Positions 53,550-63,267 are shown, counted from the stretch's first letter. The stretch is 64,000 nt of DNA from Bin34 sp963422415 (GCA_963422415.1 OY729430.1:3100001-3164000), one strand, 5' to 3'. Numbers and translations are program-made. The notes: a model not told the origin generated them from the letters alone.

Positions 53550-54604
53550 CAGTCGGCGTAGCTAACCCTAGGGTCCAAAAAGAAGTAGAGCACTTCCAGC
53601 AGCAGGCGGATGCCCACGTAGATCAGGGTGAACATGAAGGTAAGGGCCACAATCACATTCTCGTCCGGCGTGCCTGCCAACGCGTCGTAGTACAGCCGCC
53701 CCATTCCCTGCCAGTGAAAGACCGTCTCAATTAGAATGGAGCCGGACAAGGAACCGGCCAGACCGAAAATGAGGCCGGTCACGATGGGCGGAGCCGCCAC
53801 GCGCAGGATATGGACGTTGCGAACCCGACGTTCCGGCAAGCCCTTGGTCCGGGCCATGGCCACAAAGTCTTCTTGGGCAATATTGAGCGTAATGGTGCGC
53901 ACGGCATAGATGTACGGACCCACGCTGACCAGCGTCATGGACAGGACAGGCAAAATGGCGTGTTGTGCCATGTCCAGAAATCGCGGCCACGGAGCGACAG
54001 GCGGCGGCGCGCTGTACATGCCGCCGGACGGCAGTACACGCCAGTTCACGGAGAGCGCCAGAATCAACAGAATGCCAATCCACCATGTGGGGATGGCGTA
54101 AGTGATGGCCGCGAAGGTGGAGATGCTCCGGTCAATCCAAGTGCCGGGACGGGTGGCGACAAAGAGCCCCAGACCCAACCCCAGCACCGCCACGATCACT
54201 AGGGAAGTGGTCATCAGGATCATGGTGTTGGGCAGCCGCTCCATGACAATGTCAAGGATGCGACTGGAACCGTCGGTGCTGCGGAGCGACCGGGCCTCCC
54301 CCAGATCCAGCCGCAGCACACGGAATATGGTGTCTGGCAACCGATAGTACCAAGGCGTGTGCAGGCCGTAGAACTCTTCCAGCTCCCCCTTGCGGATGCC
54401 CAACGCCTGTTCCAGTTCCGCCGGATCGCGAATGGTCTCCGCAAGCGTGGTGCGTTCCGCCCGCATTTGTTCCCCCACCACCGCCGACAGTATGCGATCC
54501 GAGAAGCCAGTGAACCCCAGAGTCAGGACCAACATCAGCAATACGACCCAAAAGACACCCAACAACGTGACTGCACGCCACGTCAGGGGAATGAGTTGTC
54601 GCAT
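53549..54604 (-). CDS. Peptide-type ABC transporter permease (OppB/DppB type)
   Basis: This permease has 351 residues, with the B-type N-terminal helix (AVTLLGVFWVVLLMLVLTLG) and a first extracytoplasmic loop of about 70 residues. The core includes RLPNTMILMTTSLVIVAVLG and the EAA loop QEDFVAMARTKGLPERRVRNVHILR. The C-terminus VGIRLLLEVLYFFLDPRVSY is typical. It lies 158 bases after the solute-binding-protein gene, an interval containing a hairpin, and its stop overlaps the next permease start (TGATG). Confidence 0.9.
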   Translation of the reverse strand: MRQLIPLTWRAVTLLGVFWVVLLMLVLTLGFTGFSDRILSAVVGEQMRAERTTLAETIRDPAELEQALGIRKGELEEFYGLHTPWYYRLPDTIFRVLRLDLGEARSLRSTDGSSRILDIVMERLPNTMILMTTSLVIVAVLGLGLGLFVATRPGTWIDRSISTFAAITYAIPTWWIGILLILALSVNWRVLPSGGMYSAPPPVAPWPRFLDMAQHAILPVLSMTLVSVGPYIYAVRTITLNIAQEDFVAMARTKGLPERRVRNVHILRVAAPPIVTGLIFGLAGSLSGSILIETVFHWQGMGRLYYDALAGTPDENVIVALTFMFTLIYVGIRLLLEVLYFFLDPRVSYAD

Positions 54605-54680
54605 GGCTCAAGCACCTTGGAATTGCGTGATTCCGTTGCGCTCGGGCAGGCGAGCCTTTCGGATCAAATGCAGAGAACAG

Positions 54681-54702
54681 GCCCCAGACGACGCCTGGGG
54701 GC
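54681..54702 (-). other. Hairpin between binding-protein and permease genes of the second transport operon
   Basis: On the minus strand CCCCAG (complement of 54695-54700) pairs with CTGGGG (complement of 54682-54687) around a 7-base loop, with one more pair possible across a bulge. A pyrimidine-rich stretch follows, but no clean U-run. It occupies the same place as the terminator in the first transport operon. Confidence 0.4.
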
Positions 54703-54762
54703 GGCGGGCAGTTGCGGGGGTCATCGCCGGCGGCCTTGGGCAATCAGGGAGAGCGATGGACT

Positions 54763-57216
54763 TTAGCCAAATCCCACATCCACCTCGATTTCCACCTGTC
54801 TCTCGGTGACACGGGCCAAGTCGTCGCTGTAGGCAGCCAGCGTCAGTTCCAGCAGGCCGAAGTCCAAGCCTTCCGTCTCGTCCTCGGACAGCACGATGGA
54901 AAACATGTTGTCTGCCGCGGAATTGGCCTCCGCACTGCCCGCGAACAGCACTTCTCCGCTGGAAGCGTCCTTCAGCAGATACAGAACGGCAATCTCGCCC
55001 GGACCTTCCAGCTCCATGTGCACTTCATATTCCTCGCCAATGAACAGATCCTCCACTTGAATGTCCCGGAACGAGATCAGTGCGGGCTCACCCAAGTACA
55101 GGTCCGCGGGCGTGAAGGGATAGCTCTCGTGTCGGAAGGCCGCCAGCTCGGCATATTGTGCGCCAGGGTCATACCGTTCCAGATAGTAGGGGCCATTGCC
55201 AATCACCATGTGACCTTTCGCCGCGAACCAGTCCAGGATGGCAGCGTAGTCCGCCTGGGCCTGGGTCACATCCACCAGCGGTTCCCGTTCTCCAGGCAAG
55301 GTGAGTGCGGCCGCGGGGACTTGGTCCGCGCGGACCAGATCCTGCACTACGCGGCGCACCAGCCGCGCATCCCGATCCAGCACCAGGCTGATCCAGGGCA
55401 CTCGGAACCGGGCGGCGGTGGTGGCGCTGAAGGCGCCCCGCCGCTGGGTGAACACCAGCTCGTCCAAGGCGTACAGCAGCTCCCACGGCGTCCCAACTCC
55501 AGACGGCGTGGCATAGGCCGCGATGTAATCCTCCTCAAAGTGCCAGAAGTCCACGTAGACCTCAATGCGATTCTCGTCCAGAACACGGTAGCCCTTGATG
55601 GTTTCCCAGTAAGGGCGCCCGGTGGTTGCCATCACCGTCTCCACCAGAGCCTTGTCGGGATTCCAAGAAAGGTCAATGCTGTGGTACAGCCCATACAGCA
55701 CGTCCGCCATGGAGATGTCTCCCCCATGATGGAACGGAGCCTGAAAATATCGGGCGTAGTCGTAGGTGACCTTGCTGTTGGCGGTAGTCCCTTCCGCCAC
55801 ATTGACCCAGGCCCCGGCCGGGGCGTCCCAAAACATGGCGTCTGTCGGTACCGCCAGAGTCGCGTTGGGCCCCGCGGTCTCGGTTTCGAAGTCCAGACGG
55901 AAGGGCTGCGGCTTGCCGGAAAAGGGATGATTCCAAAGGGCCGGATCCTGCAGATGGCGCCAGATGTCCGAGGTATAGACGTCGCTGATGCCCCCCACGG
56001 GATTCCAGGTGGACCGTTCCGTCCAGACCCAGAGGTTGCCGACCGTAAGTTCCCGGCTGTCGGGCTTGTAGGCGGAACGCAGGGACCACAGGCCGCGAGG
56101 GCCCGCAGCCAAGTCATGCGTAATGCCCTGCACTTCCGGCTGCACCGGATAGGTGTTCAGAATGGTGGCGATCCAGATGCGCACGCTTTCGTCCAGACCC
56201 AGTTGGGTCATGCGACGATAGAGGTCGTCCCTTTCGGCCCGGTCCTGAAAGTCGCCCTGAAAGAGCTGGCGCCCCACGGTGTCCAGCTCTTCTTGCTGGT
56301 ACTGCCAGTAGCCCACTTCCCGCCAGCCGGGCATGTTGCCCTGCCAAGGGGCGTAGTAGGCATTGATCCCGCTGTAGTCGTACCGCTGCGGCGCGCCGCG
56401 TCCCCAGCCTTCCGTGTACAGGTGCCATTGGAAGTCCTGCGGATTGGTGGTATAGACCGTCTGGATGGCCGGCGCGAAGGGTTGATAGGAGGTGGCGATG
56501 CGGAAGCCGGCTTCCTGCAGGGCGTTCTGGACCAGATTGCCCACCTCGCGTCGTTCGTCCTCGACCCGCACAATGAATTTCAGGGTGACGGGGCGCTCGT
56601 TGAAATGCCAGACATTGTCCACCAGCTCCGCCCCGGCGGCCTCCATGGCGGCCTCGATCTCGCGGCGGGCGTATTCCGGGTCGTATGCGATGCCCAGTTC
56701 ATTGACCTGGTTGAAGATGGTCAGATAGTCGTAATCCGTGGGGCTGACATTGGTCAGCATGGGCACGGCCTGGCCCTGATAGATTTCCCGCGCCACGAAT
56801 TCCCGATCCACCAGAAACTGCAGGGCTTGGCGCACGGCGGGCAGGGCCAACGGATTCAGTTGGCCTTCGGGGGCCGGCGCCGGATTGAGGATCAGGGAGA
56901 TGGTGGTGGCCGGCGATTCGAACAGCCGCACATTCTCGTCTTGCAGCTCCTTGGCCGCGGTGATCTTGAGATTGTAATAGTACAGATCCATGTCCCCGGC
57001 CAACAGGTCCAAGGGAGCCCGATCCACATCGAAGGCCCGAAAGATCAAGGTATCGACCGCCGGGCCGGTCAGCTCATGGGGAGCCACATAGGCGGCAGGC
57101 GGATTCGTCTCTTCGTCGGTCTCCGCGTTTTCCTGTGCGAACGCGGCGCCGGACAGCGCCAAGAGGAGCAAGGCCAGGATCCCGATTCTGCCCCCCTTGT
57201 GCCAGATGATCTTCAT
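54763..57216 (-). CDS. Peptide-type ABC transporter solute-binding protein, large form
   Basis: This exported receptor has 817 residues, much longer than typical 530-residue binding proteins of this class. The signal peptide is MKIIWHKGGRIGILALLLLA and ends near AFA|Q, with no lipobox. SBP_bac_5-type sequence is seen in ALPAVRQALQFLVDREFVAREIY and in VTYDYARYFQAPFHHGGDISMADVLYG. The C-terminal 100 residues form an additional beta-rich segment. I chose ATG 57216 for the signal peptide; ATG 57249 would add eleven residues. It is followed by permeases B and C and an ATPase. Confidence 0.85.
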   Translation of the reverse strand: MKIIWHKGGRIGILALLLLALSGAAFAQENAETDEETNPPAAYVAPHELTGPAVDTLIFRAFDVDRAPLDLLAGDMDLYYYNLKITAAKELQDENVRLFESPATTISLILNPAPAPEGQLNPLALPAVRQALQFLVDREFVAREIYQGQAVPMLTNVSPTDYDYLTIFNQVNELGIAYDPEYARREIEAAMEAAGAELVDNVWHFNERPVTLKFIVRVEDERREVGNLVQNALQEAGFRIATSYQPFAPAIQTVYTTNPQDFQWHLYTEGWGRGAPQRYDYSGINAYYAPWQGNMPGWREVGYWQYQQEELDTVGRQLFQGDFQDRAERDDLYRRMTQLGLDESVRIWIATILNTYPVQPEVQGITHDLAAGPRGLWSLRSAYKPDSRELTVGNLWVWTERSTWNPVGGISDVYTSDIWRHLQDPALWNHPFSGKPQPFRLDFETETAGPNATLAVPTDAMFWDAPAGAWVNVAEGTTANSKVTYDYARYFQAPFHHGGDISMADVLYGLYHSIDLSWNPDKALVETVMATTGRPYWETIKGYRVLDENRIEVYVDFWHFEEDYIAAYATPSGVGTPWELLYALDELVFTQRRGAFSATTAARFRVPWISLVLDRDARLVRRVVQDLVRADQVPAAALTLPGEREPLVDVTQAQADYAAILDWFAAKGHMVIGNGPYYLERYDPGAQYAELAAFRHESYPFTPADLYLGEPALISFRDIQVEDLFIGEEYEVHMELEGPGEIAVLYLLKDASSGEVLFAGSAEANSAADNMFSIVLSEDETEGLDFGLLELTLAAYSDDLARVTERQVEIEVDVGFG

Positions 57217-57261
57217 GTATTGCCATACTCCATATGCCAACTCCTGCATCTACGCGGGCCG

Positions 57262-57304
57262 CAGGCGAACCCCGAAGCCCGGAACCCGGGCCGGGACTCG
57301 CCTG
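57262..57304 (-). other. Nested stem-loop upstream of the large binding-protein gene
   Basis: An outer 7-bp stem (57262-57268 with 57298-57304, arms CAGGCGA and TCGCCTG) encloses an inner 6-bp stem (57277-57282 with 57286-57291, arms GCCCGG and CCGGGC) and a 3-base loop. It lies 12 bases after the beta-propeller gene stop and about 45 bases before the binding-protein start. It could be a processing or attenuation element; no U-tract follows. Confidence 0.45.
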
Positions 57305-57316
57305 TCAGGATACTCC

Positions 57317-59479
57317 CTATTGCTGCAACAATTCTTGCAGCTGATCCAGAATGGTCTTGATGTTGTCGAAACCGAATTCCATGTAGAAGGAGGTGAAGGC
57401 CACGTTGCCGGATCCGTCCACCAACGTGACGGCATGGGCCCCCTCCCCGGAAATGGGCACAAACACATTCGCCGTCATGCGCCCCAGTTCATCGGTGCGT
57501 CCAGAGGAGACTTCGGTGCCACCGATCAGCAGAAAATAGTTGATCAGAGGCTGGAAGCCATGCCCTTGCACAGTGATGCGCTCCCCGGCGGGGCCGGCGT
57601 TCGGGCTTACGAAAATCTCCGGCGCGGGAATGGATTGTTGGCGGGTAAACCCGATCTTTTGATTGAAGCCGCCGTATTCCCCCAGCCGCGTGTCAGCCCA
57701 CGCCATGTAGGCCTCGTCCTCGACCGCGGCGATGGAGAAGTAGTCGCCGATAAACAGTCCGTTGGGGAAGCCCCTGTTGGGATTGGAAGGGAAGTCCGTG
57801 ACGCGGGTGTCGCCCACGCGCAAGCCCAGTTCCGGCAGCTCGAAGCCCCATGTCTTTCCTTGATCGTCAGAGCGCGTGTAGTAAATGTGGTAGCGCGTCT
57901 CCACTGGATCGTCCCGCATGTCGCCCCACATCACGTGGATCACGCCGTCAGGTCCCACATCCACAGCCGGGAAGAACTGCAGCGCGGTGCCGTCGTCGTG
58001 ATTCAGCTGCTTGGGCTGCGACCAGCGGTTGCCGCCGTCCATGGATCGAATGAAGAAAACGTCACCCTCGTCCGTCTCGTTGTCCGGAGGGAGGGCCACA
58101 TAGACAATATAGATCTCGTCATTGGGGCCGATCGCCACTTTGGGAAAGACCGAAGCCCAATAGCGGAAATATGCATTGCGGGGCCGGAAGCCCGGTTCCA
58201 GGAAGCTGGCAATGCGCTTGGGACTGCCAAAGCTCTCGCCGCCATCCTCGGACTTGGACATGTAGAATTCGCCCAGCCCCTTCTGGCTTTCGTCGTCCGT
58301 GCTGTCCAGCCAAGTGACAAACAGATTGCCCTGGGAGTCCACGACCGGCACGGGGCCCTGCACGACCCGCTTGGTCCCGATGGCGTTGGACTGGCCCTCC
58401 GTGTCGCTGATCTCGCCGTAGGAGCGACGCACCGTAGGGCCGGCCGCCACCGGGTCGGACCAGGTTTGGCCTTCGTCCGTGGAAAAGACCACGTATGGCG
58501 TGGTGTTCACCTGGGGGATGCCCAAGGTGACGACCTCGCCGATGTAGAAGACTTCATAGGAAGTGTTGAATTCCACGTAGGTGACATAGATCACTTCCGT
58601 GCCCTCAATGGTGGGATGCGGTCCCACTGACATCCAGGGCTTGTCCAGAAAACCCAACGAGATGCGACCGCGCAGGCGGCCCGTCAAATCCTCCTTGAGT
58701 TCGCTTTCCACTTGGCTGCGGGCGGCGGAAATCGGTTCCAGCCATTCATAGCCGCCGTCTTCCGACTTGGCCACCGAGATGCTGGAGACCAGGGCAAAAC
58801 CCACCGCGTTGCCCACGTTGTATTCCTTGATACCGATGGAGATGGACCCCATGTACACATTGCCCTGACTGTCGAATTCGACCACGGGATCCCCGCCGGA
58901 GACGCGATCCTTGCGCAAATACTTGACTTGCCGCGGACCGTCCCAGGACGCGCCCCCGTCGATGGAGACATAGGAGGTGTTGTTGGGGAAGTTGTAATCG
59001 ATGGTGCCCAGCACGATGTGGTCCGGGTCATGGGGATTGACCGCAATGTCCGGTTCCGTTTGCAACGGGGAATTGCTGAAGTCCCGCGTAATCAGCAGGT
59101 CGCGGCTGAAGGCCGGGGCCGGATCCCGATAGGGCACCAAGACCCCCAGCCCGGCCCCTTGCATCTGGGCGGGATTGTCGGCGTTCAGCCCGGTGACGGC
59201 GCTGGCTACATCCTGGCGAGTCAGAGTATTCCAGCCGGGGCGATCCATCCAGGCCCGATTGTCCACGCCCTGGGCCATCAGCCACGCCGGACCGGATATG
59301 ATGTCCGCGATAGGAGCGGAGAGGTTCTGAATGTTGGTGGGGTTCTTCGAGACCTTGCCCCGTTCCGGCAAGGCCGGAGCGGGTTCCGCTTCCAAGGCGG
59401 CCAAAGGCTGCACCCCCATTAGCATCAGCGCCATGCAGAGCGCAAGGGAATACCCGAACATCTTGTGGTTTCGCTTCAT
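57317..59479 (-). CDS. Exported sialidase-fold (BNR repeat) protein with C-terminal IPT/TIG-like domain
   Basis: This 720-residue secreted protein has a signal peptide (hydrophobic MFGYSLALCMALMLMGVQPLA). Six Asp-box repeats of the form SxDxGxTW are visible (SIDGGASW, SEDGGYEW, STDEGQTW, SEDGGESF, SMDGGNRW, SDDQGKTW), giving a six-bladed beta-propeller. No catalytic sialidase Arg triad was identified by eye, so it may bind rather than cleave glycans. The C-terminus PEIFVSPNAGPAGERITVQG starts an IPT/TIG-type domain. ATG 59479 follows AGGAGAAGAA. It lies between the two ends of the ABC operon. Confidence 0.78.
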   Translation of the reverse strand: MKRNHKMFGYSLALCMALMLMGVQPLAALEAEPAPALPERGKVSKNPTNIQNLSAPIADIISGPAWLMAQGVDNRAWMDRPGWNTLTRQDVASAVTGLNADNPAQMQGAGLGVLVPYRDPAPAFSRDLLITRDFSNSPLQTEPDIAVNPHDPDHIVLGTIDYNFPNNTSYVSIDGGASWDGPRQVKYLRKDRVSGGDPVVEFDSQGNVYMGSISIGIKEYNVGNAVGFALVSSISVAKSEDGGYEWLEPISAARSQVESELKEDLTGRLRGRISLGFLDKPWMSVGPHPTIEGTEVIYVTYVEFNTSYEVFYIGEVVTLGIPQVNTTPYVVFSTDEGQTWSDPVAAGPTVRRSYGEISDTEGQSNAIGTKRVVQGPVPVVDSQGNLFVTWLDSTDDESQKGLGEFYMSKSEDGGESFGSPKRIASFLEPGFRPRNAYFRYWASVFPKVAIGPNDEIYIVYVALPPDNETDEGDVFFIRSMDGGNRWSQPKQLNHDDGTALQFFPAVDVGPDGVIHVMWGDMRDDPVETRYHIYYTRSDDQGKTWGFELPELGLRVGDTRVTDFPSNPNRGFPNGLFIGDYFSIAAVEDEAYMAWADTRLGEYGGFNQKIGFTRQQSIPAPEIFVSPNAGPAGERITVQGHGFQPLINYFLLIGGTEVSSGRTDELGRMTANVFVPISGEGAHAVTLVDGSGNVAFTSFYMEFGFDNIKTILDQLQELLQQ

Positions 59480-59613
59480 TTCTTCTCCTGTCGGACCGAA
59501 CAATTTGCTTGCCCAAGCAATCATTGACGCAGGCCCCACACTAGTCCGCGGCGCCCGCCGCGCAGGCTTTGGAAGCTTGGGGAGGTGTGCACCACTGCAG
59601 GGAACAAGACGCA

Positions 59614-59619
59614 ATTATA
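59614..59619 (-). promoter_or_regulatory. Candidate -10 element before the beta-propeller gene
   Basis: On the minus strand a perfect TATAAT (59619-59614) lies about 135 bases upstream of the ATG at 59479. No good -35 hexamer is found 16-19 bases further upstream (best is GAAATC), so it is a weak call. If real, the propeller and binding-protein genes can be transcribed apart from the upstream ATPase gene. Confidence 0.35.
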
Positions 59620-59749
59620 CGGCAAGAACGGACGGGGATTTCCGTAAAACCCGTATTTCGTCCATAAAGAAATCCCAAGGACTTCAACACGTAATGGCAG
59701 ATATCGGCGATCGGCCAGGCGGGAGAACCGAGGCGGCACCCTGCCAAGA

Positions 59750-60775
59750 CTACGTATACAGATGGCAGGCCACCCAGTGGTCTGGCTCGCGTTCTTCCAA
59801 GCGCACGTCGTGCAGAGGACAGGCATCCGGCATCATCTGGCTGCACCGCGGATGAAAGGCACAGCCGGACGGCGTCTTGATGGGATTGGGAGGCTCTCCG
59901 GGCAGCGTGGGCCGCGGAGCCAGACGATTGGCAGGGTCGGGTTCGGGCACGGCGGCAATCAGGGCCTGGGTGTAGGGATGAAGCGGGTTGTCCACTACCC
60001 GGTCCGCAGGGCCTATTTCCACGATGCGTCCCAGATACATCACCGCGATGCGCTGGGCGCTGTGCCGCGCCGTGGCAATGTCGTGGGTGACGTACAGCAT
60101 GGCCACGTCCCTTTCTCGCTGCAGCTGGCGCAGCAGAAACAGGATTTCCGCGCGACTGGACGCGTCCACCATGGAGACGGGCTCGTCCGCGAACAGGAAG
60201 TCCGGCTGCAAAATGAGAGCCCGGGCGATCCCCAACCGCTGGCGCTGACCGCCCGATATCATGTGGGGATAGGAGTCCGCCAATTCCGCGGCCGGATTCA
60301 GACGCACGGCGCGCAAGGCCTGATAGATCCGATCCCGTCGTTCCGACGCATGGCCGACCTTGTGAATCTCCAATGGTTCCGCCAAGGCCTCGTACAGTGT
60401 CATGTAGGGGTCCAACGTGGCGAAGGGATCCTGGAAAATGGTTTGCGCGCGGCGCATGAAGGCCTTGCGTTTTTTGCCCTTGAGCCGCGCCAGATCCTGA
60501 CCGTCGAAAAGCACCCGCCCCGCCGTAGGCCGCACCTGTCCCATGGCCGCGCGGCCCAAGGTGGTCTTGCCGCTGCCGGATTCCCCCACGGCCGCGACCG
60601 TCTCCCCGCGTCGAATCTGCAAGGTGATGCCCCGGACCGCCTGTACCTGCGCAAACTTGACGAACCCGCTGCGCACCTCGAAGCCGACATGCACGTCTTC
60701 GATCACGAGCAAGGGCCGCGCCGCCTTGGGCGGGGATTCGGCTTGATCCGTTGGGGAAGTTGACTGGACTTTCAT
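59750..60775 (-). CDS. Oligopeptide/dipeptide ABC transporter ATP-binding protein (OppF/DppF type)
   Basis: This second ATPase of the system has 341 residues. Walker A is GESGSGKTTLGRAAMG, Q-loop TIFQDPFATLDPYM, signature HMISGGQRQRLGIARAL, Walker B FLFADEPVSMVD, H-loop THDIATAR. The C-terminal motif PSGCAFHPRCSQMMPDACPL is present. Here OppF is the first gene while its usual neighbour OppD is the last, with the propeller, binding-protein and permease genes between them. The 272 bases before it are shared with a divergent gene. Confidence 0.92.
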   Translation of the reverse strand: MKVQSTSPTDQAESPPKAARPLLVIEDVHVGFEVRSGFVKFAQVQAVRGITLQIRRGETVAAVGESGSGKTTLGRAAMGQVRPTAGRVLFDGQDLARLKGKKRKAFMRRAQTIFQDPFATLDPYMTLYEALAEPLEIHKVGHASERRDRIYQALRAVRLNPAAELADSYPHMISGGQRQRLGIARALILQPDFLFADEPVSMVDASSRAEILFLLRQLQRERDVAMLYVTHDIATARHSAQRIAVMYLGRIVEIGPADRVVDNPLHPYTQALIAAVPEPDPANRLAPRPTLPGEPPNPIKTPSGCAFHPRCSQMMPDACPLHDVRLEEREPDHWVACHLYT

Positions 60776-61047
60776 GGGGAGTCTGGCTTCATCTTATAAT
60801 GTCCCCTGTGACAAGACCGGTATCTCCCCCTGCGGGATGCGGCGCGGCGCCCTAGGCGCCCATGCATGCGGAGTGTCGAGTCCCACGGCGGGTTGACTGG
60901 ACTGCGCTGGTCCCAGGCCGCTTTAGAGAACGTTAATGCAAAAGCGCCGGGCACTTGCCTACACTATAGACTTGGCAAGCCAATTGCATGTTCTGTTGGG
61001 TGCCTCTCTTGGCCACAATTCCTACCTTGAAACGGAGCTCTAGCCCT

Positions 61048-63267
61048 ATGCCAGCCATTGCCCCGCCCCGGCGTTCCTTTCTGAAGTTTCATCTCCGTGC
61101 CAGCATGGCCCGTCGCCGGAGCAGGGTCGCGGGCATCCTGCTGCTGTTTTCCCTGATCCTGTCGGGTTGCACCGGCTTTATCGTCCCGGCCCCCGACATC
61201 GCAGCGGCCCAGGCCGAGGAGGTGGATGCAAACCAAGCCGCCGCACTCACCGCGGAAGCCACGGCTCTCTTCAGGCAATCCCTGTTTCCCGAGGCCGAGG
61301 AGAAATTTCGGGAAGCCTTGGCGGCCGATCCCAACCATGTTCCGGCCTTGACCGGCATTTCAGACTTCTATACGTACTCTCCCGAACGCTGGCAGGAAGC
61401 TCTCACCTACGCCGAACAGGCCTTTGCCCTGGCCCCGAAGAACGCCACGGTTCTGGCGCACCTTACTTGGGCGCAGCAGCAGGCGCATCGTTTCGAGGAC
61501 GCCATCGACACGGCGGACAACGCCATTGCTGCCGACCCGGACAACGCCTTGGCTCAGATAGCCCACGCCGACATGGCTCTCAGTCTCTATGAACCGGAAA
61601 GGGCCTTGGTGCATGTCAACAAGGCCCTGAAAATCGAGCCGGACAGCGCCGTGGCGCACGTGCTGCTCAGCCTGATCCAGGAATCCCTGCACGACTGGCC
61701 GGCCGCCGCCGCCGCCGCGACCCGGGCAGTGGAATTGGAACCGGAGTTTCATCTGTGGAAAATTGTGCTGGGCCGACGAATCTTTGATCTGGACGGCGAC
61801 CCGATCGCGGCTCTGGAAACCGCAGCCCCGGCGATCGCGGCCTTGCCCGACCATCCCTTTGTGTTGGGGTTCGAGGTCGACATGGCAGTGGAGCTCAACG
61901 AATGGGACAAGGCTATCGCGGGATGCGCCCGCATGGCGGAAATCGACACGCCGGACACCCCGTACCCGGATGGCTTTACCTGCCAGGCCAACGTTTTCAT
62001 GTTGATGGAAGACCATGAGACTGCAGCGCAATACCAAGCCCAGGCCGAGGAGGTGGCTTGGCAGGATCGCTTTGATGTCTCCATGACCCGCATGTTCCTT
62101 CTCAACAGCGCCGAGGAATGCCAAGAGAGTCGCGCCGTGGCCCAGAAGTGGCTGGATGCCCGTCCCTACAGCATGGCGGCCCAGCGCATGATGGGCGTGG
62201 GCTTCATGTGCTCCGAGGATTGGGACGGGGCCATTCCTTTCCTGCAGGTGGTCAACGCGCAGTTGCCGACCTCGGTCACGGATGCGCGGCTGCTAGCCAT
62301 TTCCTATGCACGCAACGAGATGAAGTCCGAAGCCACCCAGGCGCTCGCCGATATTCAGAGCTTGGCCTTCAACGACCCGCTCTATTATCAGGCCCAATAT
62401 GAACTGAATTTCATTCTGGGCGATCTGGACGCTTCCATAGACAATGCGCAACGGTGGTCCGTCTTCCGTCCCTACAGCTCCGACGCCAACGAAGCGGTGG
62501 CGTTTGCCCATCTGTACAACGGAGATCTGGATGCTGCCCGGAAAGCGGCCGAAAACGCCTGGGAAAAAGGGTCCGCCTCGTCCACGGTAGCGAGCATCCT
62601 GGGATATTCCCATCTGATACGGGGGGAAATCGATGCCGCGGAGAAGAAGCTGCTGGATGCCGTCAGCAAAGACCCGGACATGTACTTGACCCGGTATTCC
62701 CTGTCCCGCCTGTATCTGCATACGAATCGCTGTGAGGAAGGAGAGCCTCACGTGGGGTGGCTGGCCGATCAAGCGGACACCACGGAGGAGAAACTCAATA
62801 TCAACAGCGACCTGACGGCCTGCTATGACCGGCGCAAGGTCGCCGAAGACACACAGACTGAACGCATGGCAACGGACTTGGTGCGCGCGCAGGTCTTGGA
62901 GGAATTCACGCAACAAGAGATTGAACTGCGCTTCTTCCAGGTCATGGAACGAGCCGACCAGAAGGCATTGGTAGTCCTGATGTCCAGCGCCGAGAGCCCG
63001 GACAGCGTTACATTCCAACGGGAGGAAATCGGCGCCAGCCTGTTTGTCTCCACCTTTCTGCCGTTGATGGAGAGTCAACCCGAGGCCCTGATCATGGTAT
63101 CCGAGCACGAAGGGCAACGCGTCGCCATGATCGTGGTGGATACCGCCAACGCCGCACGCTGGCTCAACAAGCAACTTACCAACGAGCAGTTCATCGGCTC
63201 TTGGCGCCGCGAAGATGCCTCCAACCTGCCGGCAGACATCTTTGCCAATCTGGATGCACAGCAGTGA
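61048..63267 (+). CDS. TPR-repeat lipoprotein
   Basis: This envelope lipoprotein has 739 residues from ATG 61048, with a lipobox LSGC and lipidated Cys41. It contains at least seven tetratricopeptide-type repeats, such as ATALFRQSLFPEAEEKFREAL and AVAFAHLYNGDLDAARKAA, covering residues about 65-590. The C-terminal 140 residues have a different fold, with a charged helix and then a beta-rich part (ALIMVSEHEGQRVAMIVVD). Such proteins usually scaffold partners at the cell surface, but no specific role can be assigned. ATG 61105 would give a shorter signal peptide. It is divergent from the transport operon. Confidence 0.8.
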   Translation: MPAIAPPRRSFLKFHLRASMARRRSRVAGILLLFSLILSGCTGFIVPAPDIAAAQAEEVDANQAAALTAEATALFRQSLFPEAEEKFREALAADPNHVPALTGISDFYTYSPERWQEALTYAEQAFALAPKNATVLAHLTWAQQQAHRFEDAIDTADNAIAADPDNALAQIAHADMALSLYEPERALVHVNKALKIEPDSAVAHVLLSLIQESLHDWPAAAAAATRAVELEPEFHLWKIVLGRRIFDLDGDPIAALETAAPAIAALPDHPFVLGFEVDMAVELNEWDKAIAGCARMAEIDTPDTPYPDGFTCQANVFMLMEDHETAAQYQAQAEEVAWQDRFDVSMTRMFLLNSAEECQESRAVAQKWLDARPYSMAAQRMMGVGFMCSEDWDGAIPFLQVVNAQLPTSVTDARLLAISYARNEMKSEATQALADIQSLAFNDPLYYQAQYELNFILGDLDASIDNAQRWSVFRPYSSDANEAVAFAHLYNGDLDAARKAAENAWEKGSASSTVASILGYSHLIRGEIDAAEKKLLDAVSKDPDMYLTRYSLSRLYLHTNRCEEGEPHVGWLADQADTTEEKLNINSDLTACYDRRKVAEDTQTERMATDLVRAQVLEEFTQQEIELRFFQVMERADQKALVVLMSSAESPDSVTFQREEIGASLFVSTFLPLMESQPEALIMVSEHEGQRVAMIVVDTANAARWLNKQLTNEQFIGSWRREDASNLPADIFANLDAQQ

